The notes: generated by a model not told the origin, from the letters alone. Shown: positions 7,668-16,112, counted from the first letter of the stretch. The stretch: DNA of 64,000 nucleotides from Flavobacterium fryxellicola (GCF_900143245.1 NZ_FRDK01000012.1:22156-86155), one strand, 5' to 3'. A program made the numbers and translations.

Positions 7668-10337
7668 TTACAACTTATAACTCACTGACAACAAGAATAC
7701 CCTTGGCAATACAAAAGTGGTTCGCTCACTAATTAAATAATCCGAGAAGGAGTAATCATTTTTGACTTTGTTGTCGAAAAGATTATTCACTAAAACTTCA
7801 AAACCAAAAGGGCTGTTTTTCTTTTGATAGCGCAAGGAAGTATTTGCTATATCATAAAAATTACTTTGATTGTTGTTATTGGTATTTTTTAGATTTTCGT
7901 AACTCAATTTATAGGTCCAAAATTTGGAGAAATTGATATCAAAGTCGGATGTAACGGCATCTGTCTGAAAATTAGATCTTGTTAATCCTAAAAACTGACT
8001 GAAACCTTTCGTATATCCAACACTAAAACCCGGCCATTTTTTATGTGCTGTTTTTAGTAAAATCCCAATTCTTTGATTCTTCCTATTGTTTAAAGTTTCC
8101 GTGTTGTTTAAAGTTTGAAAATAATTAAACCAACTTAAACTGGTATTGAATCGCAAACTAAAACGGTATATTTTTTTTGTAAACGCGCCATTTACATTGT
8201 AATTCGTTTCTGGATTGTCGCTCAAAATAGGCGTGTTGAACTGGTTAATGCCATCCAGCTGAATTTCGTCTCGAATTGTTTGTACTTTTTTGTTTACACT
8301 AGCCATTGCGTTCCAAGTAACGCCACGGTACAAATTCATTTTTGAATAGCGCAGGTTTGCGGAATGGTAGCGCTCGTTTTGTAACAACGCATTTCCTTTG
8401 TACACTAAATTGTAATTTTGCAGCGTAAATTGATCCGCCAATTGCGATACTTGCGGAAAACCATTTTCTAATTTGTAAGTAAAATTTAAGGTTTCTGATT
8501 TGTTAAACTCATAATCACTGTTCCATTGCGGTTGAAAAAGCGTTTTAGCTAGCGACTGATTTCCTGAATTTTGTTGCGTAATTAAATGATACCAATGCAA
8601 ATACAATCCCGGTTTATTAGTCCATTTTCCTATTCTAAATTTGTATTCGAGTCCAACGTAGGCATCGTTCAACTGGTATTTTACAGCATTCCCAAAACCG
8701 TTCAAAGCAAAATCATTTATTGTTCCATTTGTCAGTAGCTGTTTCTCCGAAGTTTCAAAACGAGAAGCCCCATAATTGTTTCCCACATTGGTATACAAAT
8801 GATTGAAATTATCGATAATCCAATAATGCTTGAACAACGCGTCTACACTATTGGTTTTTACCTTTTTAATTTGCGCTATGCGGTATGACGTATCATCTTG
8901 CAATGGAATCAAGCCATCTAAAAACGGCTGATCCGTAAACCAATTGGTTTGTGGGGTGTTGTAATCATACGCTTGGTTGACTACTACTGTGGTGGTATGT
9001 GCTAAACTATAGCTTTTGTGCCACTCGACGTATTGTTTTATCGCAGTATTATCAGCTTTGTTGATGGTTTCAAAAACACTGGAATTAAGCTTCGTTATCG
9101 AGTTGATGGTGTTGGACATCGCATTCGTGCTCGACTGGTATTGTCCGTTGTAATACCATTTCTCTTTCGCGTTTGGTGAATAATCTAGTTTTATATTACC
9201 AATTCCAAGCACGGAGCGGTTATCGCCATTTTGTAATTTATTCTCAAAAGCAAAAGCGGTGTTTTGCAAGTATTCAATGTTGCTTTCGGTTTGAGAAGCC
9301 GTCAATACCTTTGAAAAAATAGAAAAACCAGATATAGAAAGCTTAGAAGAAGTATCGTGACTAAAATTGACCGCGCCAAATTGTGAGGTATTCTGAACCA
9401 CATCTTGATTGTCATTAGCAAAAGAATACAAATTAGTCAATGATTTTCGGCCAGAAAGAAACGTACTCATGCCGCCACCAAAACGCATTAAATCATCAAA
9501 AGTAAAGGTGCGTTTACCAATGTTATTCAAGTCGCCTATGAAACTCACATTTGATTTTGGACTGTAATAAAACAAAGCGGCATGTCCTAGATAAAAACCA
9601 TTGTCCGCATTCCCGACTTCGGCACCGGCTTCGACATCACCAAAAACAAATTTCTTTTTATCGGCTTTAAGTTTTACGTTTATTGCCAGTTCATCGCTAT
9701 CCGAAACCTGTTTCATAAATCCTACTTCGTTGAAGTGGTCAATGACTTCAATTTTATCTAATGCATCCGCAGGAATATTTTCTACAGCCAATTTAGAGCC
9801 ACCACCAAAAAAGGATTTGCCTTCTACGAGCATTTTGGTGACTTTTTTGCCTTGCACGGTTACACCTCCGTTTTTATCGACCTCAACACCAGGGAGTTTT
9901 TCGAGGATTTCTTTCATTTTGCGTTCGTTGCCATTAGCAAAACTTTTCACGTCAAACGTCATGGTGTCTTTCTTGATCATAATAGGCTTGAACTCGTGCT
10001 TAATTACAATTTCCTTGAGTTGTTCTCCAGTAGGTTTCAGTTTAAAATCATGCGTGGCAATAGCTGCATCAGCCTCAAGGATAAATACTTCCTCTACAAA
10101 ACCAATATACGAAACCGTGATTTCATATTTGACTTCCTTTTCGAGTTCTAAGCGGTAGCGCCCTTTGTTATCAGCAATAGCAAACTTAAGGCTTGCTTTT
10201 TCCTGCAAGGGTTTTGCAATGACATTTGCAGATTCTAGTGGTTTATTGTTATCGTCTGCAACAACGCCGATAATAGTGCGGGATTGAGAGAATGAAAAAA
10301 AAGAAAAAAGTAATAATAGATATTTAAAGGTATTCAT
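7668..10337 (-). CDS. TonB-dependent receptor-like outer-membrane protein of the GLPGLI array
   Basis: An 889 aa outer-membrane protein. Signal peptide 1-18 (FFSFSQ), a carboxypeptidase-regulatory-like Ig domain at about 20-105 (SRTIIGVVADDNNKPLES start), a plug domain at about 110-220 (LEKLPGVEVDKNGGVTVQGK), then a long beta-barrel ending in a strand (VFLLSVSYKL). Such receptors import substrates with TonB energy. It is the last gene of the minus-strand array, 107 nt after GLPGLI-6. Two truncated copies of its first roughly 46 residues lie upstream (11604-11786, 14911-15120). The substrate is unknown; linkage suggests it works with the peptides or GLPGLI proteins. Confidence 0.88.
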   Translation of the reverse strand: MNTFKYLLLLFSFFSFSQSRTIIGVVADDNNKPLESANVIAKPLQEKASLKFAIADNKGRYRLELEKEVKYEITVSYIGFVEEVFILEADAAIATHDFKLKPTGEQLKEIVIKHEFKPIMIKKDTMTFDVKSFANGNERKMKEILEKLPGVEVDKNGGVTVQGKKVTKMLVEGKSFFGGGSKLAVENIPADALDKIEVIDHFNEVGFMKQVSDSDELAINVKLKADKKKFVFGDVEAGAEVGNADNGFYLGHAALFYYSPKSNVSFIGDLNNIGKRTFTFDDLMRFGGGMSTFLSGRKSLTNLYSFANDNQDVVQNTSQFGAVNFSHDTSSKLSISGFSIFSKVLTASQTESNIEYLQNTAFAFENKLQNGDNRSVLGIGNIKLDYSPNAKEKWYYNGQYQSSTNAMSNTINSITKLNSSVFETINKADNTAIKQYVEWHKSYSLAHTTTVVVNQAYDYNTPQTNWFTDQPFLDGLIPLQDDTSYRIAQIKKVKTNSVDALFKHYWIIDNFNHLYTNVGNNYGASRFETSEKQLLTNGTINDFALNGFGNAVKYQLNDAYVGLEYKFRIGKWTNKPGLYLHWYHLITQQNSGNQSLAKTLFQPQWNSDYEFNKSETLNFTYKLENGFPQVSQLADQFTLQNYNLVYKGNALLQNERYHSANLRYSKMNLYRGVTWNAMASVNKKVQTIRDEIQLDGINQFNTPILSDNPETNYNVNGAFTKKIYRFSLRFNTSLSWFNYFQTLNNTETLNNRKNQRIGILLKTAHKKWPGFSVGYTKGFSQFLGLTRSNFQTDAVTSDFDINFSKFWTYKLSYENLKNTNNNNQSNFYDIANTSLRYQKKNSPFGFEVLVNNLFDNKVKNDYSFSDYLISERTTFVLPRVFLLSVSYKL

Positions 10338-10444
10338 TCAATAATTTTGAGAAAAGATTATAACTGTTTTAATTACCCATTAGAGACTTTACTAAAAAAA
10401 TAGTTTGTTTTGATTTCAGACTAATACTATTCAAAAAAAGATTT

Positions 10445-11146
10445 TTAAAATCCATTTAGCTTATTATAGGCTACTTCTAACTGCTTCTCATTTAAAATTT
10501 TCAATTTCTCTAACGATTTAATATCAAAAGTAAGATTACTATTTAGCTGAATACTTTTAGCTCCAAAGACCGCATTTCTTACCTGAAGTTCTAAAATTAA
10601 TCCTGGCAAATTTCCATAACCTACAGGCCCATAAGGATACGGTAATGCTGGACAATACCATGCGACTACTGGATGGTTGAAAACTTTAGTTTCATAACGA
10701 ACCGTAAAAACATTGGTCGCTTTATAGCATAAATAATTGTCTATTAATTTGGTCTCACTTGTTAAAATCCAGTTACTTTTCAAAGCTTCTTCTGCGTAAA
10801 TGTTTTCTCCTAACATTTCCTTTTGAAATAATAATTTTTCTTTCAAACTAAATACAATTCCAACATAATTTGCCATTGCAAGCGTGAACCTTTGTGAAGT
10901 GATAGCATCATCACTGTCTAATATTTTTTCACTATAAAATTTAGAACCATTTTCAGTTATGATTAATTGAAACGTTAGTTTTTTTGCATCTACAATTGAC
11001 TTTTCAAGAAAACTTTTTAACGTAGCATTATTGTCAAATAATCCTTTTTCTTTTTCTATTTGTAATCCATAGGATATGACAACATTTTGACCTTGACCAT
11101 ATCCAAGCATCGTTGACAAGATTAGGATAATAAGAAATATTTTCAT
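10445..11146 (-). CDS. GLPGLI family protein (GLPGLI-6)
   Basis: A 233 aa exported protein (signal peptide about 1-18, ending GYGQGQ) of the GLPGLI family (TIGR01200 type), whose function is unknown. It carries IDNYLCYKA, AWYCPALPYPYGP and the signature YGNLPGLILELQVRN. The conserved Cys of LCYKA and the Cys of WYCP could form a disulfide. It follows pepE after an 81 nt gap containing a hairpin and precedes the full TonB receptor gene, so it belongs to the only complete unit of the array. Confidence 0.9.
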   Translation of the reverse strand: MKIFLIILILSTMLGYGQGQNVVISYGLQIEKEKGLFDNNATLKSFLEKSIVDAKKLTFQLIITENGSKFYSEKILDSDDAITSQRFTLAMANYVGIVFSLKEKLLFQKEMLGENIYAEEALKSNWILTSETKLIDNYLCYKATNVFTVRYETKVFNHPVVAWYCPALPYPYGPVGYGNLPGLILELQVRNAVFGAKSIQLNSNLTFDIKSLEKLKILNEKQLEVAYNKLNGF

Positions 11147-11162
11147 TTTGTGGTTATATTAA

Positions 11163-11195
11163 AAACACACCAAATTCATTGAAAATGGTGTGTTT
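11163..11195 (-). promoter_or_regulatory. Hairpin in the pepE / GLPGLI-6 gap
   Basis: Perfect 10 bp stem AAACACACCA/TGGTGTGTTT, followed on the minus strand by five T residues. It resembles a leaky terminator that would let pepE be expressed above GLPGLI-6, or a 3'-end stabiliser. Equivalent hairpins of unrelated sequence lie in the other peptide-GLPGLI gaps. Confidence 0.65.
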
Positions 11196-11227
11196 GAGTT
11201 TTTCTAATTCTAATCGAAGCTTTATCT

Positions 11228-11485
11228 TTATTGTGATATATGAGCTTCCTGTAATCCCAGACACATAAAATAAACAGAATAAGAAGCACTTATTGCCTGA
11301 TCATGAGTAAAACCAACACTTCTAGCATCCACATATGCTACATATCGCGCTAAATTACAATCTGTTTCGACGACAACTTCTTTTTTAGTTTTAATCTTTT
11401 TACTTACTTTTACTTTGCCAGTTTTTGCCATTGCAACTCTACTAAATGCCACTACTGCTAGAGCGGTAAACACTAATTTTTTTAT
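11228..11485 (-). CDS. Small secreted Cys peptide (pepE), ATA or GTG start
   Basis: Peptide of 85 aa if read from the ATA at 11485-11483, or 81 aa from the GTG at 11473. The position of the ATG in pepA and pepD is ATA here, followed by the same AAA AAA TTA GTG codons. The leader (KLVFTALAVVAFSRVAMA) is a Sec signal peptide with an AMA cleavage site. A basic spacer (KVKVSKKIKTKK) follows, then a core with two Cys separated by 31 residues and a central G-F-T-H-D. If GTG is used, the two basic n-region lysines are lost. It may be a weakly expressed or silent copy. Pairs with GLPGLI-6 downstream. Confidence 0.65.
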   Translation of the reverse strand: MKKLVFTALAVVAFSRVAMAKTGKVKVSKKIKTKKEVVVETDCNLARYVAYVDARSVGFTHDQAISASYSVYFMCLGLQEAHISQ

Positions 11486-11786
11486 TTTTAAATTGGTTTA
11501 AATTTATACTTTTTTTTAGTTAACCAAAGCAAATATGAAAAAGAAAAAAAATGAATATCCAGAATTTACCTCAATTTTTAACTAAAAATAAACAGATTAT
11601 TTTTTACAAGAATTTCAAATATAGTCGTTTAAATTTACTGGTCACTTGATTATAATTAAGTTTTGCAATGACATTTGCAGATATTAGTGGTTTATTGGTA
11701 TCGTCAGCAACCACGCTGGTTATAGTGCGGGATTGAGAGAAGGTGAGGGTTGTGAAAAGAAGAAAGTAGAGAAAGTGTTTATGCAT
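11474..11786 (-). repeat. Duplicated segment: receptor stub plus peptide upstream region, copy 1
   Basis: This stretch (receptor stub, about 120 nt of intergenic DNA, the CATATTTG-C-TTTGG block and the first leader codons of pepE) aligns collinearly by eye with 14781-15120. Shared landmarks include TTTTTTACAAGAATT and the AATTGGTTTAAATTTATAC stretch. It shows that a block running across unit boundaries was copied. Confidence 0.65.
11604..11786 (-). pseudogene. Truncated N-terminus of the array TonB receptor (stub 1)
   Basis: 60 codons. The first roughly 42 residues (signal peptide, SQSRTITSVVADDTNKPL, SANVIAKL) match the start of the receptor at 7668-10337; then the frame runs into NYNQVTSKFKRLYLKFL and stops. 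The plug and barrel are missing. Stub 2 (14911-15120) ends in a similar non-receptor tail (NYN-x-V-xx-KF-x-R), so one deletion event was later duplicated. It begins 6 nt after GLPGLI-5, the place the full receptor occupies after GLPGLI-6. A short functional protein cannot be excluded. Confidence 0.7.
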
Positions 11787-11792
11787 TACTGT

Positions 11793-12533
11793 TTAATATG
11801 ATAGTACTTTTTTAAAGTAATCCTCTTGGCTTGTTGTTTTCCCTGTTGGAAAATCTATTACCAATTCTTTATTATTTAAAATACTTATTGAGGTAGCATA
11901 AAACGTTGTTTCACGATCATTTAATTCTAAAATAAGGCCTGGTAATCCGTTAAAATACTTAGGACCATATCCGTAAAGCAAACTTGGTGCAAACCATGCT
12001 ACTATGGGAACACTTGTATTAACTCCTTTCCTATTAATAAATTTATCATAGTACATTGCTTTATAACATAAATAGCCATCAATTATTTTACTTTCCGTTG
12101 TTATTTCCCAGTCTAATATTTTATTCGTTTTGTTAACTAGCTGTCCCTTCTCTTTACGCTCTATAGAAGTGTTGGCGCTTTTATCAAAGAAATAATCATT
12201 TAATACCGTTTGTATAAAAGCCATTGATCTGGCCCATCTTCTTAACTCAGTATTGTCAGATTCAGAAATTAAAAATTGGTTCAAAATAAAACTAGATCGT
12301 ATACTATTAAAATTTAAAGTCGCAGTTTGTTTGTTCGCAAACTCCAATGTGGCTTCAATTAAGTCATTGTCAGATGAATTTTTAACATTTACATTATTAT
12401 TAACTATTTGAATTTTATAAATTACTACACCGGAAGCGGTTTGTCCAAAAGAATTAGTCATTGCTGCAATAGCGATACACATCAGTATAATTTTTAATTT
12501 ATTTATTATTATCATTTGAATGATTGAAGTCAA
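11793..12533 (-). CDS. GLPGLI family protein (GLPGLI-5)
   Basis: A 246 aa exported protein; the signal peptide ends near NSFGQ. A second in-frame ATG (12515) is an equally good start and gives a more normal signal peptide. It has IDGYLCYKAMYY, AWFAPSLLYGYGP and FNGLPGLILELNDRET. The WYC Cys is Ala here, as in GLPGLI-2 and GLPGLI-4. It directly follows GLPGLI-4 without a peptide gene of its own, the only such case in the array, and is followed by receptor stub 1. Confidence 0.88.
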   Translation of the reverse strand: MTSIIQMIIINKLKIILMCIAIAAMTNSFGQTASGVVIYKIQIVNNNVNVKNSSDNDLIEATLEFANKQTATLNFNSIRSSFILNQFLISESDNTELRRWARSMAFIQTVLNDYFFDKSANTSIERKEKGQLVNKTNKILDWEITTESKIIDGYLCYKAMYYDKFINRKGVNTSVPIVAWFAPSLLYGYGPKYFNGLPGLILELNDRETTFYATSISILNNKELVIDFPTGKTTSQEDYFKKVLSY

Positions 12534-12627
12534 AACTTAAAACTGCTTTATCTTTATTTTTTGTTATAAAGTTTGTCTTTAATTAATGACAAAAGCTTAT
12601 TATAATAATTTTCCAAAATTTAAATTA

Positions 12628-13320
12628 TTATTTTTTAAAGAGCTCTGAAATCTTGGAACTTAATTCCTCACTTGATATTCTCCTACCAATATGAGGCTTG
12701 AACAATTTCGTCTTGGTTTTTTCATCTTTAAAATTTAATACAATTTTAGAAACGCCGTATAATATGTTCCTTTCTTGCAACTCTAGAATTAAACCTGGTA
12801 AATTCCCATAACCTAAAGGTCCAAAAGGGACAGGGATTGCAGGAGCATACCATGCGACTATTGGAAATTTAAAAACTCCTTTAGTACCATTATTTCTAAC
12901 TAATGTAGAAGTAGCTTTATAGCAAAGGTAGCCATCTATTGTCTTAGATTCATTTAGTAAATCCCACTTAGTATTTCTATTCTCTACAATTATAATTTCA
13001 CCAAAATCAGGATCATTTTCCGGCCTTAAGGAATATAGGCTATCTTTTTCTCTAAAATATAATTTCAAACTTTTATTTTTGCCATCAATTGAAAGACCCC
13101 CCTCACAATAAAAAACAGATTTTATAGTATTAAATTCAAGAGTATACATTTCACTCTCAATATCATTAATATAATCGTCTCTTGTTTTCTTATCAAATTG
13201 ATTAAAAAGGTCGTCTTCACCCACTTTAAGCTTGTAATTCAAAACGCCATTAATAACCTGAGCGCTACTATTAAGGCTGAAAAAACAGCAAATCGCTGTT
13301 ACTAAAAATTTGTTGTTCAT
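12628..13320 (-). CDS. GLPGLI family protein (GLPGLI-4)
   Basis: A 230 aa exported protein with signal peptide 1-20 (CCFFSLNSSAQ). Family motifs: IDGYLCYKATSTL, AWYAPAIPVPFGP, YGNLPGLILELQERN. It pairs with pepD, separated from it by 56 nt holding a perfect 11 bp hairpin. GLPGLI-5 follows after 94 nt, a gap that contains a small TTTGTC/GACAAA hairpin but no peptide gene. Confidence 0.9.
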   Translation of the reverse strand: MNNKFLVTAICCFFSLNSSAQVINGVLNYKLKVGEDDLFNQFDKKTRDDYINDIESEMYTLEFNTIKSVFYCEGGLSIDGKNKSLKLYFREKDSLYSLRPENDPDFGEIIIVENRNTKWDLLNESKTIDGYLCYKATSTLVRNNGTKGVFKFPIVAWYAPAIPVPFGPLGYGNLPGLILELQERNILYGVSKIVLNFKDEKTKTKLFKPHIGRRISSEELSSKISELFKK

Positions 13321-13335
13321 ATCAAATTTAATTAA

Positions 13336-13366
13336 GGCATCTAAATATTAAAATTATTTAGATGCC
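13336..13366 (-). promoter_or_regulatory. Hairpin in the pepD / GLPGLI-4 gap
   Basis: Perfect 11 bp stem GGCATCTAAAT/ATTTAGATGCC with a 9 nt AT-only loop, starting 10 nt past the pepD stop. There is no run of T after it (TTAATTAAATTTG), so it is more likely an RNA-stability or partial-attenuation element than a strong terminator. Confidence 0.7.
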
Positions 13367-13376
13367 AATTACCATT

Positions 13377-13628
13377 TTACGCTTCTGATAATTTCTTGGG
13401 TTCTGGTTGTGGTGTTACTAAACAATCTGCTTTAGCGGCTCTAGCTTTTTCTCTTGAAACCTCATCACTACATCCTCGTCCATACCATATATAGTAGGAA
13501 TCATAGGCAATTGCATCACAAACAGTACTTAAAACCACTGATGACTTTTCCTTAATTTCTTGAGTTCCTACCATTGCAACTCTACTAAATGCCACCACTA
13601 CTAGAGCGGTAAACACTAATTTTTTCAT
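13377..13628 (-). CDS. Small secreted Cys peptide (pepD)
   Basis: An 83 aa peptide with an intact ATG start (MKKLVFTALVVVAFS). The Sec signal peptide is about 1-20; the pro-like spacer GTQEIKEKSSVV is near identical to that of pepA. The core has Cys, then Cys 16 and 32 residues later (TVCDAIAYDS, GRGCSDEV, KADC), and a Pro-rich tail (TPQPEPKK). The 31-residue Cys spacing and the internal G-C-S motif match pepC. No homologue of known function is recognised. The upstream block (CATATTTGCCTTGG, AATTTAAACCAATTTA) is shared with pepC and pepE. Confidence 0.75.
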   Translation of the reverse strand: MKKLVFTALVVVAFSRVAMVGTQEIKEKSSVVLSTVCDAIAYDSYYIWYGRGCSDEVSREKARAAKADCLVTPQPEPKKLSEA

Positions 13629-13720
13629 TTATAAATTGGTTTAAATTTATAATTTCTTTTTGCTTAACCAAGGCAAATATGAAAAAAAACGTATTTAAGG
13701 AATGTACTTAAATTTTAGAT

Positions 13721-14404
13721 CTATTTTTTTAGAAGTATGTCTTCGTATTCCTTTTCGGAAACTACTTTAAATTCTTTACGCTGCGGCACGAGTATATTTT
13801 TGTTTGGTTTTAAATCAATTTTTTTTACTCCAAATAAAATATTTCTAACTTGAAGTTCTAAAATTAAACCCGGCAATCCACCATATCCATTTGGCCCGTA
13901 AGAAAGTGGAATTTGAGGACAATACCACGCTATTACTGGAAAATGAAAAACACCTGCACTATTTATTACTGTTTTTACAGCAGTTGCTTTAAAACAAACA
14001 AATCCATTAATTTCTTTTGTTTCATTCTCTAAAGTCCAATCTTTTTTTTTGTTCTTTTTGATAAGAAAGTTACCTATTTCGCCTTTAATTTCAGAATACG
14101 AAAATTCCTCATTCTGGAAAATAACTCCCTCATATCCCGAAAATAATTTGGCATATAAATACCCTTGGTCATCAAGACCTAAACCATCTTTGATATAAAA
14201 AAAAGATTCATTAGAATTAAAAAGCAATTCAAAATTTATAAATGGCGAGTTCTCCATTGCTTTTACATAAGCAACTTTCATCCTTGTTGTTTTTTCAAGT
14301 CCTTCAAATGTAGAAATATGAAGCCCATATTCTATTTTCCCATTGTTAATTTGACTCAAGCAATTAAAGCTTATCAAAAAGAAAAACAATTGTATTAATT
14401 TCAT
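13721..14404 (-). CDS. GLPGLI family protein (GLPGLI-3)
   Basis: A 227 aa exported protein, signal peptide 1-17 (SFNCLSQ). Motifs: INGFVCFKATAVK, AWYCPQIPLSYGP, YGGLPGLILELQVRN; both conserved Cys are present. The C-terminus (QRKEFKVVSEKEYEDILLKK) is the lysine-rich end common to the family. It pairs with pepC across a 136 nt gap that also holds an apparent coding remnant (minus strand 14470-14500) resembling the C-terminus of a lost small gene (EIKEYALVKAE then stop). Confidence 0.9.
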   Translation of the reverse strand: MKLIQLFFFLISFNCLSQINNGKIEYGLHISTFEGLEKTTRMKVAYVKAMENSPFINFELLFNSNESFFYIKDGLGLDDQGYLYAKLFSGYEGVIFQNEEFSYSEIKGEIGNFLIKKNKKKDWTLENETKEINGFVCFKATAVKTVINSAGVFHFPVIAWYCPQIPLSYGPNGYGGLPGLILELQVRNILFGVKKIDLKPNKNILVPQRKEFKVVSEKEYEDILLKK

Positions 14405-14423
14405 AATTTTAATAGATATGATT

Positions 14424-14454
14424 AAGGCTGCCTCAAGTTTGATGAAACAGCCTT
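14424..14454 (-). promoter_or_regulatory. Hairpin in the pepC / GLPGLI-3 gap
   Basis: Stem AAGGCTG/CAGCCTT with a 17 nt loop, 20 nt before the GLPGLI-3 start codon. It has no long T-run. Its sequence is unlike the other gap hairpins, but its position relative to the GLPGLI start is the same. Confidence 0.55.
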
Positions 14455-14540
14455 ATATTTTGTTATTTATTCAGCTTTTACTAAAGCGTATTCTTTGATT
14501 TCGTAAAGCTAATTTTAGTTTTACTACTCAGAAAACTACC

Positions 14541-14792
14541 TTAGGCACGAATACTCAATTCTTTCATACAATTACCCCAAGCTACAGCTCCGAAATAAAA
14601 TGCTTCCTTCTCACTACAACCATTAGACAAACACTCATTTACAGCAGCATCTTGTTCATCCTTGCAAGGATCATCAATAACAATGTTCTCTATTTTTAAA
14701 TCATTAATTTCATTTTTCTGAACGCAATCGTTAGCCATTGCAATTCCACTAAACGCTACCTCTGCTAGAGCGGTAAATACTAATTTTTTTAT
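14541..14792 (-). CDS. Small secreted Cys peptide (pepC) with ATA in place of ATG
   Basis: 83 codons from the ATA at 14792-14790, where pepA and pepD have ATG; the codon that is GTG in the others is GTA here. The first standard ATG is therefore at 14738, which would remove the whole signal peptide. Reading from ATA gives the leader KLVFTALAEVAFSGIAMAN. The core has four Cys (DDPCKDE, VNECLSNGCSEKEA, WGNC); the outer pair is 31 residues apart as in pepD and pepE. It is either started from AUA, silent, or a decaying copy. It lies between receptor stub 2 and GLPGLI-3. Confidence 0.55.
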   Translation of the reverse strand: MKKLVFTALAEVAFSGIAMANDCVQKNEINDLKIENIVIDDPCKDEQDAAVNECLSNGCSEKEAFYFGAVAWGNCMKELSIRA

Positions 14793-15120
14793 TTTTAAAT
14801 TGGTTTAAATTTATACTTTTTTTATGGTTAACCAAGGCAAATATGAGTGAAAAAAAAATGAATATACAGAACTTACTTAAATTTTTAACGAAAAATTAAC
14901 AAAATATTTTTTACAAGAATTGCTGATTTACTCGTTCAAATTTACACTTTACCTCATTATAATTGTGTCTTGCAATAACATTATCCGATTCTAGTGGTTT
15001 ATTCGTATTGTCAGCAACCACACCGGTAATAGTGCGGGATTGAGAGAAGGAGAGGGTTGTAAAAAAAAAGCATTCTGAACATAAAGTGAAGCTTGAAAAC
15101 AAGGTAAAAATTATATTCAA
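14781..15120 (-). repeat. Duplicated segment: receptor stub plus peptide upstream region, copy 2
   Basis: Partner of 11474-11786. By eye the two are clearly homologous along their whole length, including non-coding DNA between the stub and the peptide leader, with scattered substitutions and small indels. The copies are thus not recent. Confidence 0.65.
14911..15120 (-). pseudogene. Truncated N-terminus of the array TonB receptor (stub 2)
   Basis: 69 codons. It carries SQSRTITGVVADNTNKPLES followed by DNVIARHNYNEVKCKFERV, then stops. The first part matches the receptor N-terminus; the tail matches stub 1 but not the receptor. Upstream residues (FFFTTLSFSQ) are a degenerate signal peptide with an extra segment. 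It starts 2 nt after the GLPGLI-2 stop codon, mirroring the receptor's place after GLPGLI-6. Confidence 0.7.
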
Positions 15121-15122
15121 AT

Positions 15123-15857
15123 TTATTGTTTGTCTTTCTCCATTTCTCTTTTTTTACCTATTAACACGCATCCCATGCTAGATTCGAGTTTTTTATCGTA
15201 TTCTTCTTTTGTTACTGTTTTTCCTTTTGGAAAGTCTATTTGGATTTCTTTTTCAAATAATTCTATTTTTGAAGCTATAAATGTTTTCTCATCCTCTGTA
15301 AACTCTAAAACAAGTCCTGGCAAACCAAAAGCACTTTTTGGGCCATAAGAATAAGGTAAACTTGGGGCAAACCAAGAAATTACCTCTCTTACTTTGGGAT
15401 CTCCTTTTCTACTAATATATGGTATCTTTAAAATTGCTTTGTAACACAAGTAATTCCCTATATATTTAGATTCACCAGTTATTTCCCAATTATTTTTCTC
15501 CATTTTACCCTCGATTAGCGTTCCGTCACTCAATAATGAAACTTGACTTTTTTGGGTAAGATTGGTATAAGTGTCAGGTGAAGTAAATGCTGTTCTGGCT
15601 ATATTATTTATTTTCCGTTCATAATCAGAACTATAATTCATTGTCTCAATCAATAAAAATTTCGATTGTAATTTATTGAAAATTAGTTCAAATTCCTGTT
15701 TATTAGCGTAATCAACCATTTTTATAACAAACTGTTTCGTGTTTTCAGATGGATTCCCTTCCAATTTTAAAGGCACATAAAACTTATATTTAACTTTACC
15801 CGATGATTGTGTGTAGGCTGTAGTTACTAACATTAAACATAGACATAAAAATTTCAT
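15123..15857 (-). CDS. GLPGLI family protein (GLPGLI-2)
   Basis: A 244 aa exported protein; signal peptide about 1-17 (LVTTAYTQ). Motifs: IGNYLCYKAILK, SWFAPSLPYSYGP, FGLPGLVLEFTEDE. It groups with GLPGLI-5 by eye (WFAPSL, DFP-GKT near the C-terminus), and both are followed by a receptor stub, suggesting that a two-gene block was duplicated. The C-terminal tail (GKKREMEKDKQ) is longer than in the paralogues. Confidence 0.88.
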   Translation of the reverse strand: MKFLCLCLMLVTTAYTQSSGKVKYKFYVPLKLEGNPSENTKQFVIKMVDYANKQEFELIFNKLQSKFLLIETMNYSSDYERKINNIARTAFTSPDTYTNLTQKSQVSLLSDGTLIEGKMEKNNWEITGESKYIGNYLCYKAILKIPYISRKGDPKVREVISWFAPSLPYSYGPKSAFGLPGLVLEFTEDEKTFIASKIELFEKEIQIDFPKGKTVTKEEYDKKLESSMGCVLIGKKREMEKDKQ

Positions 15858-15872
15858 AGTTTTAATAATTTA

Positions 15873-15901
15873 AACGCTTCAAGAAGATGTCTTGAAGCGT
15901 T
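15873..15901 (-). promoter_or_regulatory. Hairpin in the pepB / GLPGLI-2 gap
   Basis: Perfect 12 bp stem AACGCTTCAAGA/TCTTGAAGCGTT with a 5 nt loop, followed on the minus strand by TTTAAATTATT. It lies 10 nt after the pepB stop codon and 15 nt before the GLPGLI-2 start. Confidence 0.7.
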
Positions 15902-15911
15902 ATTTATAATT

Positions 15912-16112
15912 TTAATGACATAAACCTATTAAATCATTCAGTAACGCCAAATTGTCGGACCCACTACCCATAACTCCTTCATAAATATCAACTGCTTTTT
16001 CTTCACAAGTTTTTTCCGCTACTTTTTCTACATTTAATGAGTTGGTTTTTACTTCCTCCGTTTTTGCCATTGCAACTCCATTAAACGCTACCACTGCTAG
16101 AGCGGTAAACAC
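15912..16112 (-). CDS. Small secreted Cys peptide (pepB) with a disrupted start
   Basis: 66 aa if started at the GTG at 16112. The ancestral start region is broken: the A-tract has one extra A, so the codons before AAA AAA TTA GTG read TAA in frame, and the ATG is gone. From GTG the leader is FTALAVVAFNGVAMAK, lacking the basic n-region. The core has two Cys 28 residues apart (EKTCEEKAVD, LIGLCH), and the peptide ends right after the second Cys. It begins only 33 nt after the GLPGLI-1 stop and lacks the upstream block seen before pepC, pepD and pepE. Possibly a silent cassette or pseudogene. Confidence 0.5.
   Translation of the reverse strand: MFTALAVVAFNGVAMAKTEEVKTNSLNVEKVAEKTCEEKAVDIYEGVMGSGSDNLALLNDLIGLCH

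Noticed and set aside
9601..10158. A 185-codon plus-strand frame opposite the array TonB receptor
   Set aside because: It is antisense to the carboxypeptidase-regulatory and plug regions of the receptor; Ser-rich composition typical of a shadow frame.
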